Origin: Gemmatimonadaceae bacterium
Lineage (GTDB): Bacteria; Gemmatimonadota; Gemmatimonadetes; Gemmatimonadales; Gemmatimonadaceae
DNA length: 64,000 nt
Reading direction: 5' to 3'
NCBI GenBank assembly: GCA_022843265.1
Contig: JALHNZ010000001.1
Location: 124,001-188,000, forward strand
Position numbers and translations under genes: made by a program
Notes under the pieces: model-generated
Told to the model about the DNA's origin: nothing
The model's input: the letters and a program-made list of their open reading frames with translations, nothing else
The model's database searches: none
Part shown: positions 55,526 through 64,000 of the stretch, one piece after another
How positions within the stretch are numbered: position 1 is the first letter of the stretch
How the letters are laid out: the number at the start of each line of letters is the position of its first letter

Positions 55526-55719
55526 CCCGGACGCTGTGCGCCGCGATCAGCGGCACGTGCTTCGGCGAGCTTGCGCGCGACGCCGCGATAAAACGCGGCC
55601 TCTTCCTCTTTGTGTTCTTCATCGAGCGCCATGGCGCAGCGCTCGATCGCGAAGAGGATGTTGCCCAGATACAAATCGGCGACCGCACCCACTGCTGCGG
55701 ACGCCATTTCGTCAGCCAT
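55522..55719 (-). CDS. Small helical hypothetical protein
   Basis: A 65-aa protein starting 8 bases inside the end of the PP2C gene on the same strand, so probably coupled to it. It is helical and acidic in the middle: MADEMASAAVGAVADLYLGN, then FAIERCAMALDEEHKEEEAA and FYRGVARKLAEAR. There is no known domain and no signal peptide. Its stop overlaps the convergent HD gene stop (CTAA shared). The coupling suggests a function tied to the phosphatase. Confidence 0.62.
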   Translation of the reverse strand: MADEMASAAVGAVADLYLGNILFAIERCAMALDEEHKEEEAAFYRGVARKLAEARAADRGAQRPG

Positions 55720-56506
55720 GACTGGCCACGGGATGTTCGTCCGTAGTTGGGCGGGTGCTCGGCGCTGGAGAGACCGAGAGCACCTGCACGACGATGGCCG
55801 TGATGTTATCGAGTCCGCCGCGACGATTCGCGTCGGTGATCATGGCGCCGATCTGCTGACCGGGCGTGCCACGCGTCTCCATGAGCTTATGGAGATGCGA
55901 GTCGTCCACCATGCCCGTCAGCCCATCGGACGCGAGCAGGAAGGCATCACCAGGCAACAATTCGCCATGCAGAATGTCGGCTTCCACCGCGGCGTTTGCG
56001 CCGACGCATCGTGTGATCACGTTGCTGTACGGATGATACCGAGCCTGTTCCGGCGTCAGGAATCCCGCGTCGACCTGCTCCTGCACATACGAATGATCTT
56101 TCGTCACCTGACGGAACACGCCGTTCCGTAGCAGGTAGATACGAGAGTCACCGATGTGACCGATCACCCAGTGCGACTGACCAAGCAACAGACATGAAGC
56201 AGTAGTGCCCATGCCCTGCTTGTCGGCTTCTACAATAGTGCGCTCAAAAATGGCGCGATTAGCCTGACGGAGCGCTTCGGCCATGACTTGCATGGCCTGC
56301 GCACTGGCGACATCACGCACTTCGGCAAGTTCGCGTGCAACGATCTGCACGGCCATTTCGCTGGCAACTTCACCAGCGGCATGGCCTCCCATGCCATCTG
56401 CGACGATGAAGAGCCCACGCTCTTGATCGGCGTCGGCGTAGAGACTGTCTTCATTGCCTGCGCGGATTCGCCCGACATCAGTGCCGGCGGCGACGGATAG
56501 CTGCAC
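55712..56506 (-). CDS. PP2C-family Ser/Thr protein phosphatase
   Basis: A soluble 264-aa PPM-type phosphatase. Metal-site motifs are complete: AGNEDSLYAD, FIVADGMGGHAAGEVAS, VIGHIGDSRIYLLRNG, LLASDGLTGMVDDSHL, and RGGLDNITAIVVQV. It would reverse Ser/Thr phosphorylation, probably by kinases such as the zinc-ribbon kinase encoded at 61.7 kb. It has no sensor domain. It stands 120 bases downstream of the ABC exporter gene and overlaps the 65-aa gene. Confidence 0.94.
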   Translation of the reverse strand: MQLSVAAGTDVGRIRAGNEDSLYADADQERGLFIVADGMGGHAAGEVASEMAVQIVARELAEVRDVASAQAMQVMAEALRQANRAIFERTIVEADKQGMGTTASCLLLGQSHWVIGHIGDSRIYLLRNGVFRQVTKDHSYVQEQVDAGFLTPEQARYHPYSNVITRCVGANAAVEADILHGELLPGDAFLLASDGLTGMVDDSHLHKLMETRGTPGQQIGAMITDANRRGGLDNITAIVVQVLSVSPAPSTRPTTDEHPVASHG

Positions 56507-56626
56507 GAGGTTGGTCGATCGGGTCCCGGTACGGAGGGCTGCGAGGCAGTGAGCGGCCCCGAAGGCCCCGCTCGCTGCTCGCTCTCTACGCCGAACTTAC
56601 GGGCTAGTCGCGTGAGTTGGCAAGCG

Positions 56627-58537
56627 TTACGAGGTCGGCACTTGCAGCGCCGCTGGGAAAGCGACGCCGCTTTCGAGCCGGAAGAGCCGTTCGTACTGGC
56701 CGGCCGCCGCCAGCAGCGCTCGGTGGGCGCCCCGTTCTACCACCTCGCCGTGATGCAGGACCAGAATCTCATCGGCGTCGGCAATGGTGCTCAGCCGATG
56801 CGCGATCGCGATCGTGGTGCGTCCCTGCATGAGCGTGGCGACGGCCCGCTGGATGTCCGCCTCGATCTCCGAATCCACCGCGCTGGTGGCCTCATCGAGA
56901 ATGAGCAGCGCCGGATCAGCGGCCACGGCACGCGCAAACGCCAGCAACTGCCTCTCTCCCACCGAGATTCCCGCACCGCGCTCGGAGAGCTCGTGCTCCC
57001 ATCCCCCCGGGAGGCCGGCAATGATCCGGTCCGCGCCCACGCGAGCGGCTGCGCGCTCAAGTGCCGCCTGATCCAGTGGGGCCGAAAGACGGATGTTGCC
57101 CGCCACATTACCCGCGAAGAGAAAGATGTCCTGCTGCACGTACCCCATGACGGCCCGCAGCACGTCAAGCGGGATCTCGCGAATGTTGGTGCCGTTCAGC
57201 AGCACGCGGCCCCGCTGCGGTTCATAGAAGCGCAGCAGCAGGTTCACAATCGTTGACTTGCCGGCGCCGGTATGGCCTACCAGCGCGATCGTCTCGCCAG
57301 GTGCCACGGTGAACGACACGCCACGCAGAACCCATCGCACGCCCTCGTTCACGGGCCCACGGGCATCAGGCCCACGGGCATCGGGCCCACGGGCATCGGG
57401 CCCGATCGCATCGTCGGATACGCCCTGCGCGCTCTCGTAGTGGAACCAGACGTCGTCGAAGGTGATGGTCACTCCGCGCTCACGAATACTTGCCACCCGG
57501 GCGTCCCGATCGCGGGTCGTCTCGGTGCCGGGCGCCGCCGGCGTATCGATCAATGTGAAAATCCGTTCTGAGGCCGCCATGGCCGCCTGCAGAATGTTGA
57601 ACTTTTCCGAGAGATCCTGCAGCGGCTGAAAGAACCGTCGTACCAGCTGCAAAAAGGCGGCGACCGTACCGACTGTGAGCGCGCCCTCCTGCACCCGAGT
57701 GCCGCTCGACACAATCAGGCTCGCCAGCGCCAGCGTGGTGAGAAACTCAATGGCGGGAAAGTACAACGCGTACACACGAATCGACTTGAGATGCGCGTCG
57801 AGATGCGAGGCGTTCAGCTCGTCGAAGCGCGCGCGTTCATCGCGCTCACGGCCGAACAACTGCACCACGCGAACGCCCGCCAGTCGCTCTTGCAGGAACG
57901 CATTGAGCTGAGCCAGCCGCGTACGGATTTCGCGATACGAGCTGCGCACGTACTTCTGGAACACACGCGACACGAGAAACACCAGCGGGATGACCAGGAA
58001 CGCCGCCAACGCGAGTTTCCAGTCGATCCAAAGCATGACCACGCTGATCGCGGCAAGCGTGAACAAATCTCCAAGCCCGGCCACGACTCCAGATGTGAAC
58101 AGCTCGTTCAGCGCCTCCACATCACTCGTCGTGCGTGTCACCAGTCGGCCGACGGGTGATCGATCGTAGAAGCTCACCGGCAGCCGTTGCATGTGCGCGA
58201 AGAGCTCCTGTCGCAAATCTCGCATGACGCGCTGTCCCAGCAGCGCGGTCAGCAGCGTCTCGCCGTATGTGATGGCAAACTGCACCACCAGCACCAGGGC
58301 AAATGCCGCCGCTGCCATTGTCACGACAGTGGTGTCACGTGCGGGCAAGGCGGTGTCAATGACCCATCGCGTGAGCAGCGGGCCAACGAGTTGCAGTCCC
58401 GCCTGAATCGTGATCAGCACCACCGCCGCGACCACCAATCCACGCCACGGACGCACGTACGCGAACAGCCGACGCGCCAGTCGCGCGTCGTACGCCCGGC
58501 CCCGTGTTTCGTCGTCCGCCAAAGTTCTCGCTGCCAT
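56627..58537 (-). CDS. ABC exporter, fused permease/ATPase (MsbA-like)
   Basis: A half-transporter of 636 aa: six membrane helices (about residues 30-310) then an ATPase domain with Walker A LVGHTGAGKSTIVNLLLR, signature ISVGERQLLAFARAV, Walker B LLILDEATSAVDSE and AHRLSTI. It acts as a dimer exporting lipids, drugs or peptides. An in-frame tandem repeat (GPDAR three times, then GPVNE) lies at the start of the ATPase domain between the FHYES strand and WVLRGVSF, extending a loop that is normally a few residues. It is divergent from uvrA with a 53-base gap. Confidence 0.93.
   Translation of the reverse strand: MAARTLADDETRGRAYDARLARRLFAYVRPWRGLVVAAVVLITIQAGLQLVGPLLTRWVIDTALPARDTTVVTMAAAAFALVLVVQFAITYGETLLTALLGQRVMRDLRQELFAHMQRLPVSFYDRSPVGRLVTRTTSDVEALNELFTSGVVAGLGDLFTLAAISVVMLWIDWKLALAAFLVIPLVFLVSRVFQKYVRSSYREIRTRLAQLNAFLQERLAGVRVVQLFGRERDERARFDELNASHLDAHLKSIRVYALYFPAIEFLTTLALASLIVSSGTRVQEGALTVGTVAAFLQLVRRFFQPLQDLSEKFNILQAAMAASERIFTLIDTPAAPGTETTRDRDARVASIRERGVTITFDDVWFHYESAQGVSDDAIGPDARGPDARGPDARGPVNEGVRWVLRGVSFTVAPGETIALVGHTGAGKSTIVNLLLRFYEPQRGRVLLNGTNIREIPLDVLRAVMGYVQQDIFLFAGNVAGNIRLSAPLDQAALERAAARVGADRIIAGLPGGWEHELSERGAGISVGERQLLAFARAVAADPALLILDEATSAVDSEIEADIQRAVATLMQGRTTIAIAHRLSTIADADEILVLHHGEVVERGAHRALLAAAGQYERLFRLESGVAFPAALQVPTS
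57353..57412. repeat. 15-base tandem repeat inside ABC exporter gene
   Basis: Three near-perfect copies of GGGCCCACGGGCATC (57353, 57368, 57383) and a diverged fourth (57398-57412). The unit keeps the reading frame and encodes GPDAR repeats on the minus strand. It expands a surface loop of the ATPase domain. Length variation between strains is likely. Confidence 0.85.
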
Positions 58538-58590
58538 GGCCGGAATCTAGCGCGTGCTCCCGATAGTTTTCTTCGGGTGGAGACAACTTC

Positions 58591-61494
58591 GTGAAGGACT
58601 TCATCCGAATTCGCGGTGCCCGTCAGCATAACCTGCGCGGCATCGATGTAGACATTCCGCGCGCTGCGCTCACCGTGATTACCGGACTCTCTGGATCCGG
58701 CAAATCGTCACTGGCGTTCGACACGCTGTACGCTGAAGGCCAGCGCCGGTACGTCGAATCGCTCTCCGCGTATGCGCGCCAGTTTCTTGAGCGCATGGAG
58801 AAGCCCGATGTGGATTACATCGAGGGCATCTCACCGGCCGTGGCGATTGAGCAAACGAACCCCACGCGGTCATCGCGTTCAACGGTGGGTACGGGCACGG
58901 AGATCTACGACTACTTGCGACTGTTGTGGGCGCGCGTGGGACGCACCTATTGTCGCGTGTGTCATCGTGAGTTAAATCCGGATTCGGTCGAATCGGTATG
59001 TACGGCCGTGCTGAGCCTCCCGACCGGAACGCGGTTTTTGGTCGCGGCACCGCTGATTCGGTCGGAGCTGATCACGCACGATGTGCTCGTGGAAAATCTG
59101 CGAGCGCGCGGATTTGTGCGCGTTGCTGTTGAGGGCACGGTCATGCACCTCGATGAGCTGGGCGATCGGGATCTTGCCGCGTCAAAAGACGTGCTCGTGG
59201 TCATTGATCGACTCTCGGTTGATCCCGAGCAGCGGGGCCGCCTAGCCGATGCCGTGCAGACCGCGTTTCGAGAAGGCGATGGCGACGTCGTGCTGCTGTT
59301 TCCTGAAGCGGTGACGGCACCGGCCGGACACAGCGGACGGGATGCGGATCAACTCGTCACGCGACTGCGCTACACCGAGCGTTTTGAATGTCCAGATGAC
59401 GGCACGCGCGCGCCGCAGCCCACGCCCCAACTCTTTTCGTTCAATAATCCGCGCGGCGCGTGCGCGACATGCAATGGTTTTGGTGCAGTCCTCGGCTACG
59501 ACGAAAAACTGATCGTGCCCGATCATGAGCGATCGCTGCGCGACGGCGCAATCGACCCTTGGACAAAACCGCGCTACGAGAAACAACGCCGACTCGTCCT
59601 CGATTTCGCGCGTACACTCGGCGTAGATCCTGACGTGCCATGGCGAACGCTGCCGCAGTCGGCGCGTGATCAGTTGCTGCGCGGCAGCAAGCGGCCATAC
59701 GTTGGCATCGTGCCGTTTCTCGTGGCGCTCGAAGAGAAGCGTTACAAGCAGTACATTCGCGTGTTCCTGCGTCAGTACCAAAGTGCAACGCCCTGTCCAG
59801 ACTGTGGCGGCGCGCGCTTGCAACCTGATGCCCTCGCCGTGCGCGTGAACAACCAGCGCATCAGCGATGTCACGCTGTTGCCGATTGACGCGCTGCACCG
59901 CTGGTTCGAGACGTTGGAGTTCACGCCCTCGGAACAGAAGGTGGCCGACACTGTCCTGCGCGAAGCACGCGCGCGCACGCGCTTTCTGTGTGACGTGGGG
60001 CTGACCTATCTCACGCTTGATCGAGCCACGCGCACACTATCGGGCGGCGAAGCGCAGCGTATCAGTCTGGCCAATGCGTTGGGCGCCGCGCTGGTTGATG
60101 CGCTGTACGTGCTGGATGAGCCATCGATTGGTCTGCATCCGCGCGACATGGAACGGCTGCTCGGCTTGCTGCACCGATTGCGTGATGGCGGCAACACTGT
60201 CGTCATGGTTGAGCATGACCTCGACGCGATTCGCACTGCGGATCACATGATCGAGCTCGGCCCCGGCGCTGGCGAGCACGGTGGACAAGTGGTGTACAGC
60301 GGTCCGCTATCACTCGCGGGCGAAAGCCCGCTTACTGGACAGTATCTCACCGGCGCGCGAACAATTCCGTTGCCGGAGGTTCGCCGAGCCGCGGGCCCGC
60401 GCTGGCTCACGCTCACCGGCGCGACCGCGCACAACCTGCACGGCGTTGATGTGCAAATTCCACTTGGCGCTTTGACGGTCGTGACCGGCGTGAGTGGGTC
60501 CGGCAAGAGCACCCTGGTGCATGACGTGCTCTATCGCGCCCTCGAGTCGCACTTCGATGGTGAGAGTTCTGCGAAAGAGCACCTCGGCGAAACGGTCGGT
60601 ACGTACACCACGCTTGAAGGGGTGGAAGCACTCGACGCTGTCGTCCTTGTTGATCAGAGTCCGATCGGACGATCACCGCGCTCGAATCCCGTTACCTACG
60701 TGAAAGCGTATGACGATATTCGCAAGCTGTTCGCGGATGCACCGCTCGCACGTCAACGCGGTTACGGTCCCGGACACTTTTCGTTCAACGTGGCCGGTGG
60801 GCGCTGCGACACCTGTGAGGGCGCGGGAGCACTTGAGGTGGAAATGGTCTTCATGGCCGATGTCTTTGTGCCGTGTGAAGCGTGTGGCGGTCGACGCTTC
60901 AAAGCGGAAGTACTCGAAGTCACTGTGCGTGGTCGCAACATTCACGACGTATTGCAGCTAACCGTCGACGAAGCGATTCGCGCGTTCCCTCGCGAAGACA
61001 AGCTGGCGCAAGCGCTGTGGCACGTGCAGCAAGTGGGGCTGGGCTACTTACGTCTTGGACAACCGGCCACCACACTGTCTGGTGGTGAAGCGCAGCGGTT
61101 GAAAATCGCGCGTGAACTGGCGCTCACGGCCAAAAGTGCGGGCAAACGTCTGTACATCATGGACGAGCCCACAACGGGCCTGCATCCGGAGGACATCCGG
61201 CGGTTGAGCACCGTGTTTGATCGACTGCTTGATCATGGGCACACGCTGTTGCTCGTGGAGCACAATCTCGATGTGATCAAACTCGCCGATTGGATTATTG
61301 ACATGGGGCCGGAAGGCGGGAGCGGGGGGGGCACGCTCGTGGCCATGGGTCGACCTGAGGCCGTGGTTGCAGATGCACGATCTTATACAGGTCAGTGGCT
61401 GCGTACCGTTTTGCCTGCGGGCGGTGTGCCCGCGCCCACGTTGGCGACACGCTCGCCGGTGTCACGTCGCACGACATCACGCCGCAACGCTTGA
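58591..61494 (+). CDS. uvrA: Excinuclease ABC subunit A
   Basis: DNA-damage sensor of nucleotide-excision repair, 967 aa, starting with GTG at 58591 (GGAG 10 bases upstream). There are two ABC modules: Walker [13 protein letters not shown] near 31-40 and [13 protein letters not shown] near 632, signatures [16 protein letters not shown] near 483 and [15 protein letters not shown] near 828. Zinc-binding pairs include [17 protein letters not shown] and CDTCEGAG...CEACGGRRF. It acts with UvrB and is recruited by Mfd, also encoded here. Length and order are normal. tRNA-Asn follows 34 bases after the stop. Confidence 0.97.
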   Translation: MKDFIRIRGARQHNLRGIDVDIPRAALTVITGLSGSGKSSLAFDTLYAEGQRRYVESLSAYARQFLERMEKPDVDYIEGISPAVAIEQTNPTRSSRSTVGTGTEIYDYLRLLWARVGRTYCRVCHRELNPDSVESVCTAVLSLPTGTRFLVAAPLIRSELITHDVLVENLRARGFVRVAVEGTVMHLDELGDRDLAASKDVLVVIDRLSVDPEQRGRLADAVQTAFREGDGDVVLLFPEAVTAPAGHSGRDADQLVTRLRYTERFECPDDGTRAPQPTPQLFSFNNPRGACATCNGFGAVLGYDEKLIVPDHERSLRDGAIDPWTKPRYEKQRRLVLDFARTLGVDPDVPWRTLPQSARDQLLRGSKRPYVGIVPFLVALEEKRYKQYIRVFLRQYQSATPCPDCGGARLQPDALAVRVNNQRISDVTLLPIDALHRWFETLEFTPSEQKVADTVLREARARTRFLCDVGLTYLTLDRATRTLSGGEAQRISLANALGAALVDALYVLDEPSIGLHPRDMERLLGLLHRLRDGGNTVVMVEHDLDAIRTADHMIELGPGAGEHGGQVVYSGPLSLAGESPLTGQYLTGARTIPLPEVRRAAGPRWLTLTGATAHNLHGVDVQIPLGALTVVTGVSGSGKSTLVHDVLYRALESHFDGESSAKEHLGETVGTYTTLEGVEALDAVVLVDQSPIGRSPRSNPVTYVKAYDDIRKLFADAPLARQRGYGPGHFSFNVAGGRCDTCEGAGALEVEMVFMADVFVPCEACGGRRFKAEVLEVTVRGRNIHDVLQLTVDEAIRAFPREDKLAQALWHVQQVGLGYLRLGQPATTLSGGEAQRLKIARELALTAKSAGKRLYIMDEPTTGLHPEDIRRLSTVFDRLLDHGHTLLLVEHNLDVIKLADWIIDMGPEGGSGGGTLVAMGRPEAVVADARSYTGQWLRTVLPAGGVPAPTLATRSPVSRRTTSRRNA

Positions 61495-61528
61495 CGAGGA
61501 CGCGTCGGTTGATGACTATTCGGAATAT

Positions 61529-61601
61529 TCCCGAGTAGCTCAGCTGGTAGAGCAGGTGACTGTTAATCACCGGGTCGGCGGTTCGAGTCCGTCCTCGGGA
61601 G
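61529..61601 (+). tRNA. tRNA-Asn (GUU)
   Basis: A full cloverleaf of 73 bases: acceptor TCCCGAG with CTCGGGA, D arm GCTC...GAGC, anticodon loop CTGTTAA (anticodon GUU at 61562-61564), T arm with GGTTCGAGTCC, and discriminator G as expected for Asn. No CCA is encoded. It lies between uvrA and the protein kinase gene. Confidence 0.97.
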
Positions 61602-61717
61602 CTTTATATGAGACGTCTGGTATTGCTCAGGCGTCTGGCACGGTAGAGTGGGGCGTTCGCCACGGCGGGCGCCCCACTGTGCTTCGGCTCCGAAGCCCCC
61701 TCCCCTACCCTCTCGAT

Positions 61718-63508
61718 GTGAACACCTGTCCGCGCTGCGGCGATCGGTTCGAGAATGACGTCGCGTTCTGTCCGAAGGACGGAGCGCGTTTGTCATCCGC
61801 TCGCGGCGAGGCAGAGCTGATCGGCACCATCATCGCAGATCGGTATCGCATCACGTCGCGCCTCGGCGGCGGCGGCATGGGGCAGGTCTACAAGGCCGAA
61901 CACATTCGCATGAAGCGGCAGTGCGCGATCAAGGTGCTGCGCGCCAACCTGTCGGGCGACCCTGAAGCCACGCAGCGATTCCAGCGTGAAGCCGAGAATG
62001 CGAGTCAGCTAAGCCACCCGAACGTCGCACAGATTTACGACTTCGGCGAGCACGACGGACTCGTGTACCTCGCCATGGAGTTCATTCCGGGCGAGTCGCT
62101 CGCCGCGATGCTGCAACGCCAGGCCGCGATTCACCCCGATATCGCGGCGGACATCATTGCGCAGTCGGCCGCGGCACTCGAAGCGGCCCACGCGCGCCAC
62201 TTGCTGCATCGCGACGTCAAGCCCGACAACATCATGCTGGCAACCAATGCCGATGGCACCTACCAGGTGAAACTGGTGGACTTCGGCATCGCACGCGCCA
62301 TGACGAGTGACGAGCAGCGCGTCACGCGCACGGGTCTGGTGATTGGCACGCCAGAGTTCATGAGTCCCGAGCAGATTGCGGGTGAAGAACTCGATCCGCG
62401 CAGCGACCTGTATGCACTCGCTCTCGTCGCGTTTCAGTGCCTCACGGGCAAAGATGCGTTTCCCGCGACGTCATCCAAGCAGAATTTGATCATGCGACTC
62501 ACGAGTCGGCCGCGTACCTTGGCCGAAGTTCGTGATGACATGCCGTGGCCCACATCACTGCAGACCGTGTTTGACAAAGCACTCGCGCCAGATCCGGGCG
62601 AGCGTTACAGCTCCATTGGTCTGTTTGCCGAAGAGTTGTCGACGGCGATCAGCAGCATGACGCCGTCGGAGACGTCGGCGCTATATCGCAAGGCGCTGGA
62701 TCAGCGGGTGGTGAGCGTCGCGTCGCGAACGCCCCACGGCGATCTCGGCGCGATTTCAAATCCGGTGGGCATGCCAACCGCCGGAATCCGCGACCAGAAT
62801 GACCCTTCCGTGCGACCAACGGTGGAGGTGCCGCCGGTAGGCGCGGGTCACACACCGCCGGTCGGCGCACCGACAGGATATCCACCGGGATATCCGCCAC
62901 AGTACCCCGCTGGCCCGCCAACCGGTTATCCGGCAGGCCATCCGGGGCCGGGTTATGTGCCCGCGGGTTACCCGCAGACGGGATACCCACCCGCTGGCTA
63001 TCCCGGCGCGCCGTACCCAACGCCGACACAACCGGCGGGGGTCTACAGCGGCTACGCCCCCAACCCGACGCTCAACACACCAGCGAGCGGACGTGGTGAG
63101 ATACCGCTGCCCAAGCTCAAGCGTCGCCCCCGCGTAATGCCGTGGCTGATGATGCTGGCCATTGCAGGCTGGGCGTACATCGTGGCGACAGGCCGTACCG
63201 CGGAAGCCAAAGACGCGATCAGCGAAGTGGTGGGGAATGTGAAAGGCCTGATGGGCATGAGGACAAAGCTCATCGATGCGGGCACGGAGGCGGACACGCG
63301 GCAAGCCCGCCCCGCCCCGCGCAACTCCGGCACCGCACCCGCAGCGTCGCCAGCAGACTCCGCGGACGCTGCGTCGAACGCGGCTGACGTGCAGAATACG
63401 CTCCCGGCTGATGCAGGAACGGGCGTACTCAATGCACCCCCACCAGCCACCCGTTTGCCAACGGGTGCGGATTCGCTGGTGCGACCACCCGTTCCGCCCA
63501 CGAGTTAA
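61718..63508 (+). CDS. Zinc-ribbon Ser/Thr protein kinase with Pro-Gly-Tyr repeats
   Basis: A 596-aa Hanks-type kinase from the GTG at 61718; the frame is open back to 61298 but passes through tRNA-Asn, so that part is not coding. The N terminus is a zinc ribbon (CPRCGDRF...FCPKDG). Kinase motifs are complete: LGGGGMGQVYKAEH, AIKVLRA, LLHRDVKPDNIM, KLVDFGIARA, GTPEFMSPEQ. A linker of about 70 residues follows, made of GYPPGYP/PAGYP-type repeats. One membrane helix (PWLMMLAIAGWAYIVATG) and an Ala/Pro-rich extracytoplasmic tail of about 110 residues complete it. It is a membrane-anchored signalling kinase; the signal is unknown. Confidence 0.9.
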   Translation: MNTCPRCGDRFENDVAFCPKDGARLSSARGEAELIGTIIADRYRITSRLGGGGMGQVYKAEHIRMKRQCAIKVLRANLSGDPEATQRFQREAENASQLSHPNVAQIYDFGEHDGLVYLAMEFIPGESLAAMLQRQAAIHPDIAADIIAQSAAALEAAHARHLLHRDVKPDNIMLATNADGTYQVKLVDFGIARAMTSDEQRVTRTGLVIGTPEFMSPEQIAGEELDPRSDLYALALVAFQCLTGKDAFPATSSKQNLIMRLTSRPRTLAEVRDDMPWPTSLQTVFDKALAPDPGERYSSIGLFAEELSTAISSMTPSETSALYRKALDQRVVSVASRTPHGDLGAISNPVGMPTAGIRDQNDPSVRPTVEVPPVGAGHTPPVGAPTGYPPGYPPQYPAGPPTGYPAGHPGPGYVPAGYPQTGYPPAGYPGAPYPTPTQPAGVYSGYAPNPTLNTPASGRGEIPLPKLKRRPRVMPWLMMLAIAGWAYIVATGRTAEAKDAISEVVGNVKGLMGMRTKLIDAGTEADTRQARPAPRNSGTAPAASPADSADAASNAADVQNTLPADAGTGVLNAPPPATRLPTGADSLVRPPVPPTS

Positions 63509-63597
63509 CGGCGGATTCGGCGCGCGGAAACACGCTGTGACGCTACGCGCTCACGCTGTGACAACCGTGCACTAGTGGAGCGTTGCAGGACACTGTC

Positions 63598-64000
63598 ATG
63601 GTTCGTCTGAGCAACATGACCATGTTCGCTCCGCTTGACATTTCCGCAACCCGAGTGCATCCCGTGCGATCAAATCGCCTGGCGTTCACCATGATCGAAA
63701 TACTGCTCGTGGTAACGGTAGTCGCCGCGCTGTTCGCGTTGGCCGTACCAAAGTTCACCACGATGCGGGAATCGACCAGCGCACGATCAAGTCGCTTGCA
63801 ACTTGGTGCAGCCTTCTCGAGCGCGCGCGCCGCGGCCGTACAGAAGGGACAACCCGCCACGATCACGATTGACGGATACACCGTGACCGTCACGGTGCTT
63901 TCCGGCCTGAACCGCCAGGAAGTCGTCGTTGCCGGTCCCATGCGCTTTGACGGCACGACCGGCGCGAAACTGACGTCGATCGACGGTGTGTCCAGCATTG
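63598..64000 (+). CDS. Type IV prepilin-like protein (GspH/FimT type), truncated by window end
   Basis: An open frame from the ATG at 63598 that leaves the window without a stop. The type III signal sequence is clear: after a basic leader (HPVRSNRLA) comes FTMIEILLVVTVVAALFALA, with the conserved Glu at position 5 of the mature protein. Cleavage by the prepilin peptidase would be after Ala rather than the usual Gly. The helix continues into VPKFTTMRESTSARSSRLQL and a beta-rich start (QPATITIDGYTVTVTVLSG), typical of minor pseudopilins of the GspH/FimT type. It probably works with the type IV pilus to which the PilT in this window belongs. Confidence 0.85.
   Translation, partial: MVRLSNMTMFAPLDISATRVHPVRSNRLAFTMIEILLVVTVVAALFALAVPKFTTMRESTSARSSRLQLGAAFSSARAAAVQKGQPATITIDGYTVTVTVLSGLNRQEVVVAGPMRFDGTTGAKLTSIDGVSSI

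Noticed and set aside
56540-56585. GC-rich inverted repeat after the ABC exporter gene
   Set aside because: The stem has central mismatches and lacks a U-tract in either direction, so it was not called a terminator.
61298-61717. Upstream extension of the Ser/Thr kinase reading frame
   Set aside because: The frame would pass through the end of uvrA and the whole of tRNA-Asn; the GTG at 61718 directly before the zinc ribbon is the sensible start.

Overview
The window is about 64 kb of GC-rich, gene-dense chromosome from a Gram-negative bacterium. It carries TonB-dependent outer-membrane uptake, an ADP-heptose LPS heptosyltransferase, type IV pilus genes and FtsEX-EnvC. The gene mix (LytTR/LytS pair, carboxypeptidase-regulatory-like proteins, deoxyhypusine-synthase-like enzyme, paired parvulins) suggests Gemmatimonadota. 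That placement is an inference from gene content, not a search result. No rRNA, CRISPR array, insertion sequence, prophage or integrase was seen. Two tRNAs are present: Ile-GAU and Asn-GUU.

Layout. (1) 1-11.6 kb, minus strand: a LacI-type regulator heads a tightly packed run of ten genes, most joined by ATGA or TGATG junctions. They encode a FabH-like thiolase-fold enzyme, two acyl/aryl-CoA synthetases, a small membrane protein plus sodium:solute symporter, a MaoC hydratase, a TonB receptor, a secreted PHB-depolymerase-type esterase, and an unknown protein cut by the window edge. It reads as a self-contained uptake and CoA-activation locus for an ester-linked organic acid. (2) 11.7-25 kb: single genes and pairs, including a LysM protein, deoxyhypusine-synthase-like enzyme, esterase, divergent LytTR regulator/LytS kinase, S1/P1 nuclease, a PilT with an extra N-terminal domain, tRNA-Ile, a poly-aspartate protein, a decayed TsdA/SoxA-type cytochrome c gene and a carboxypeptidase-regulatory-like protein. 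(3) 25-37.5 kb, mostly minus: typA, pdxA, two parvulin isomerases, mfd, and a BatA-like/DUF58 pair. (4) 37.7-51 kb, plus: a DUF4384-like protein, then a long tightly spaced run lepA, heptosyltransferase, ROK kinase, PfkB kinase, three coupled signalling-type genes (HATPase, STAS-like/winged helix, unknown), a Cys/Met PLP enzyme, ftsE, ftsX, envC, nfo. (5) 51-64 kb: beta-lactamase-fold hydrolase, pckA, HD phosphohydrolase, small protein, PP2C phosphatase, ABC exporter, uvrA, tRNA-Asn, a zinc-ribbon Ser/Thr kinase and the start of a prepilin gene.

The best candidates for something new are the LacI-headed acyl-CoA locus with its FabH homologue lacking the His/Asn of the catalytic triad, the coupled HATPase/STAS/unknown trio inside the lepA-ftsEX run, the PilT with a duplicated N-terminal domain, and the decayed cytochrome gene beside the poly-Asp protein. 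All functional calls rest on motifs read by eye; no database search was run.
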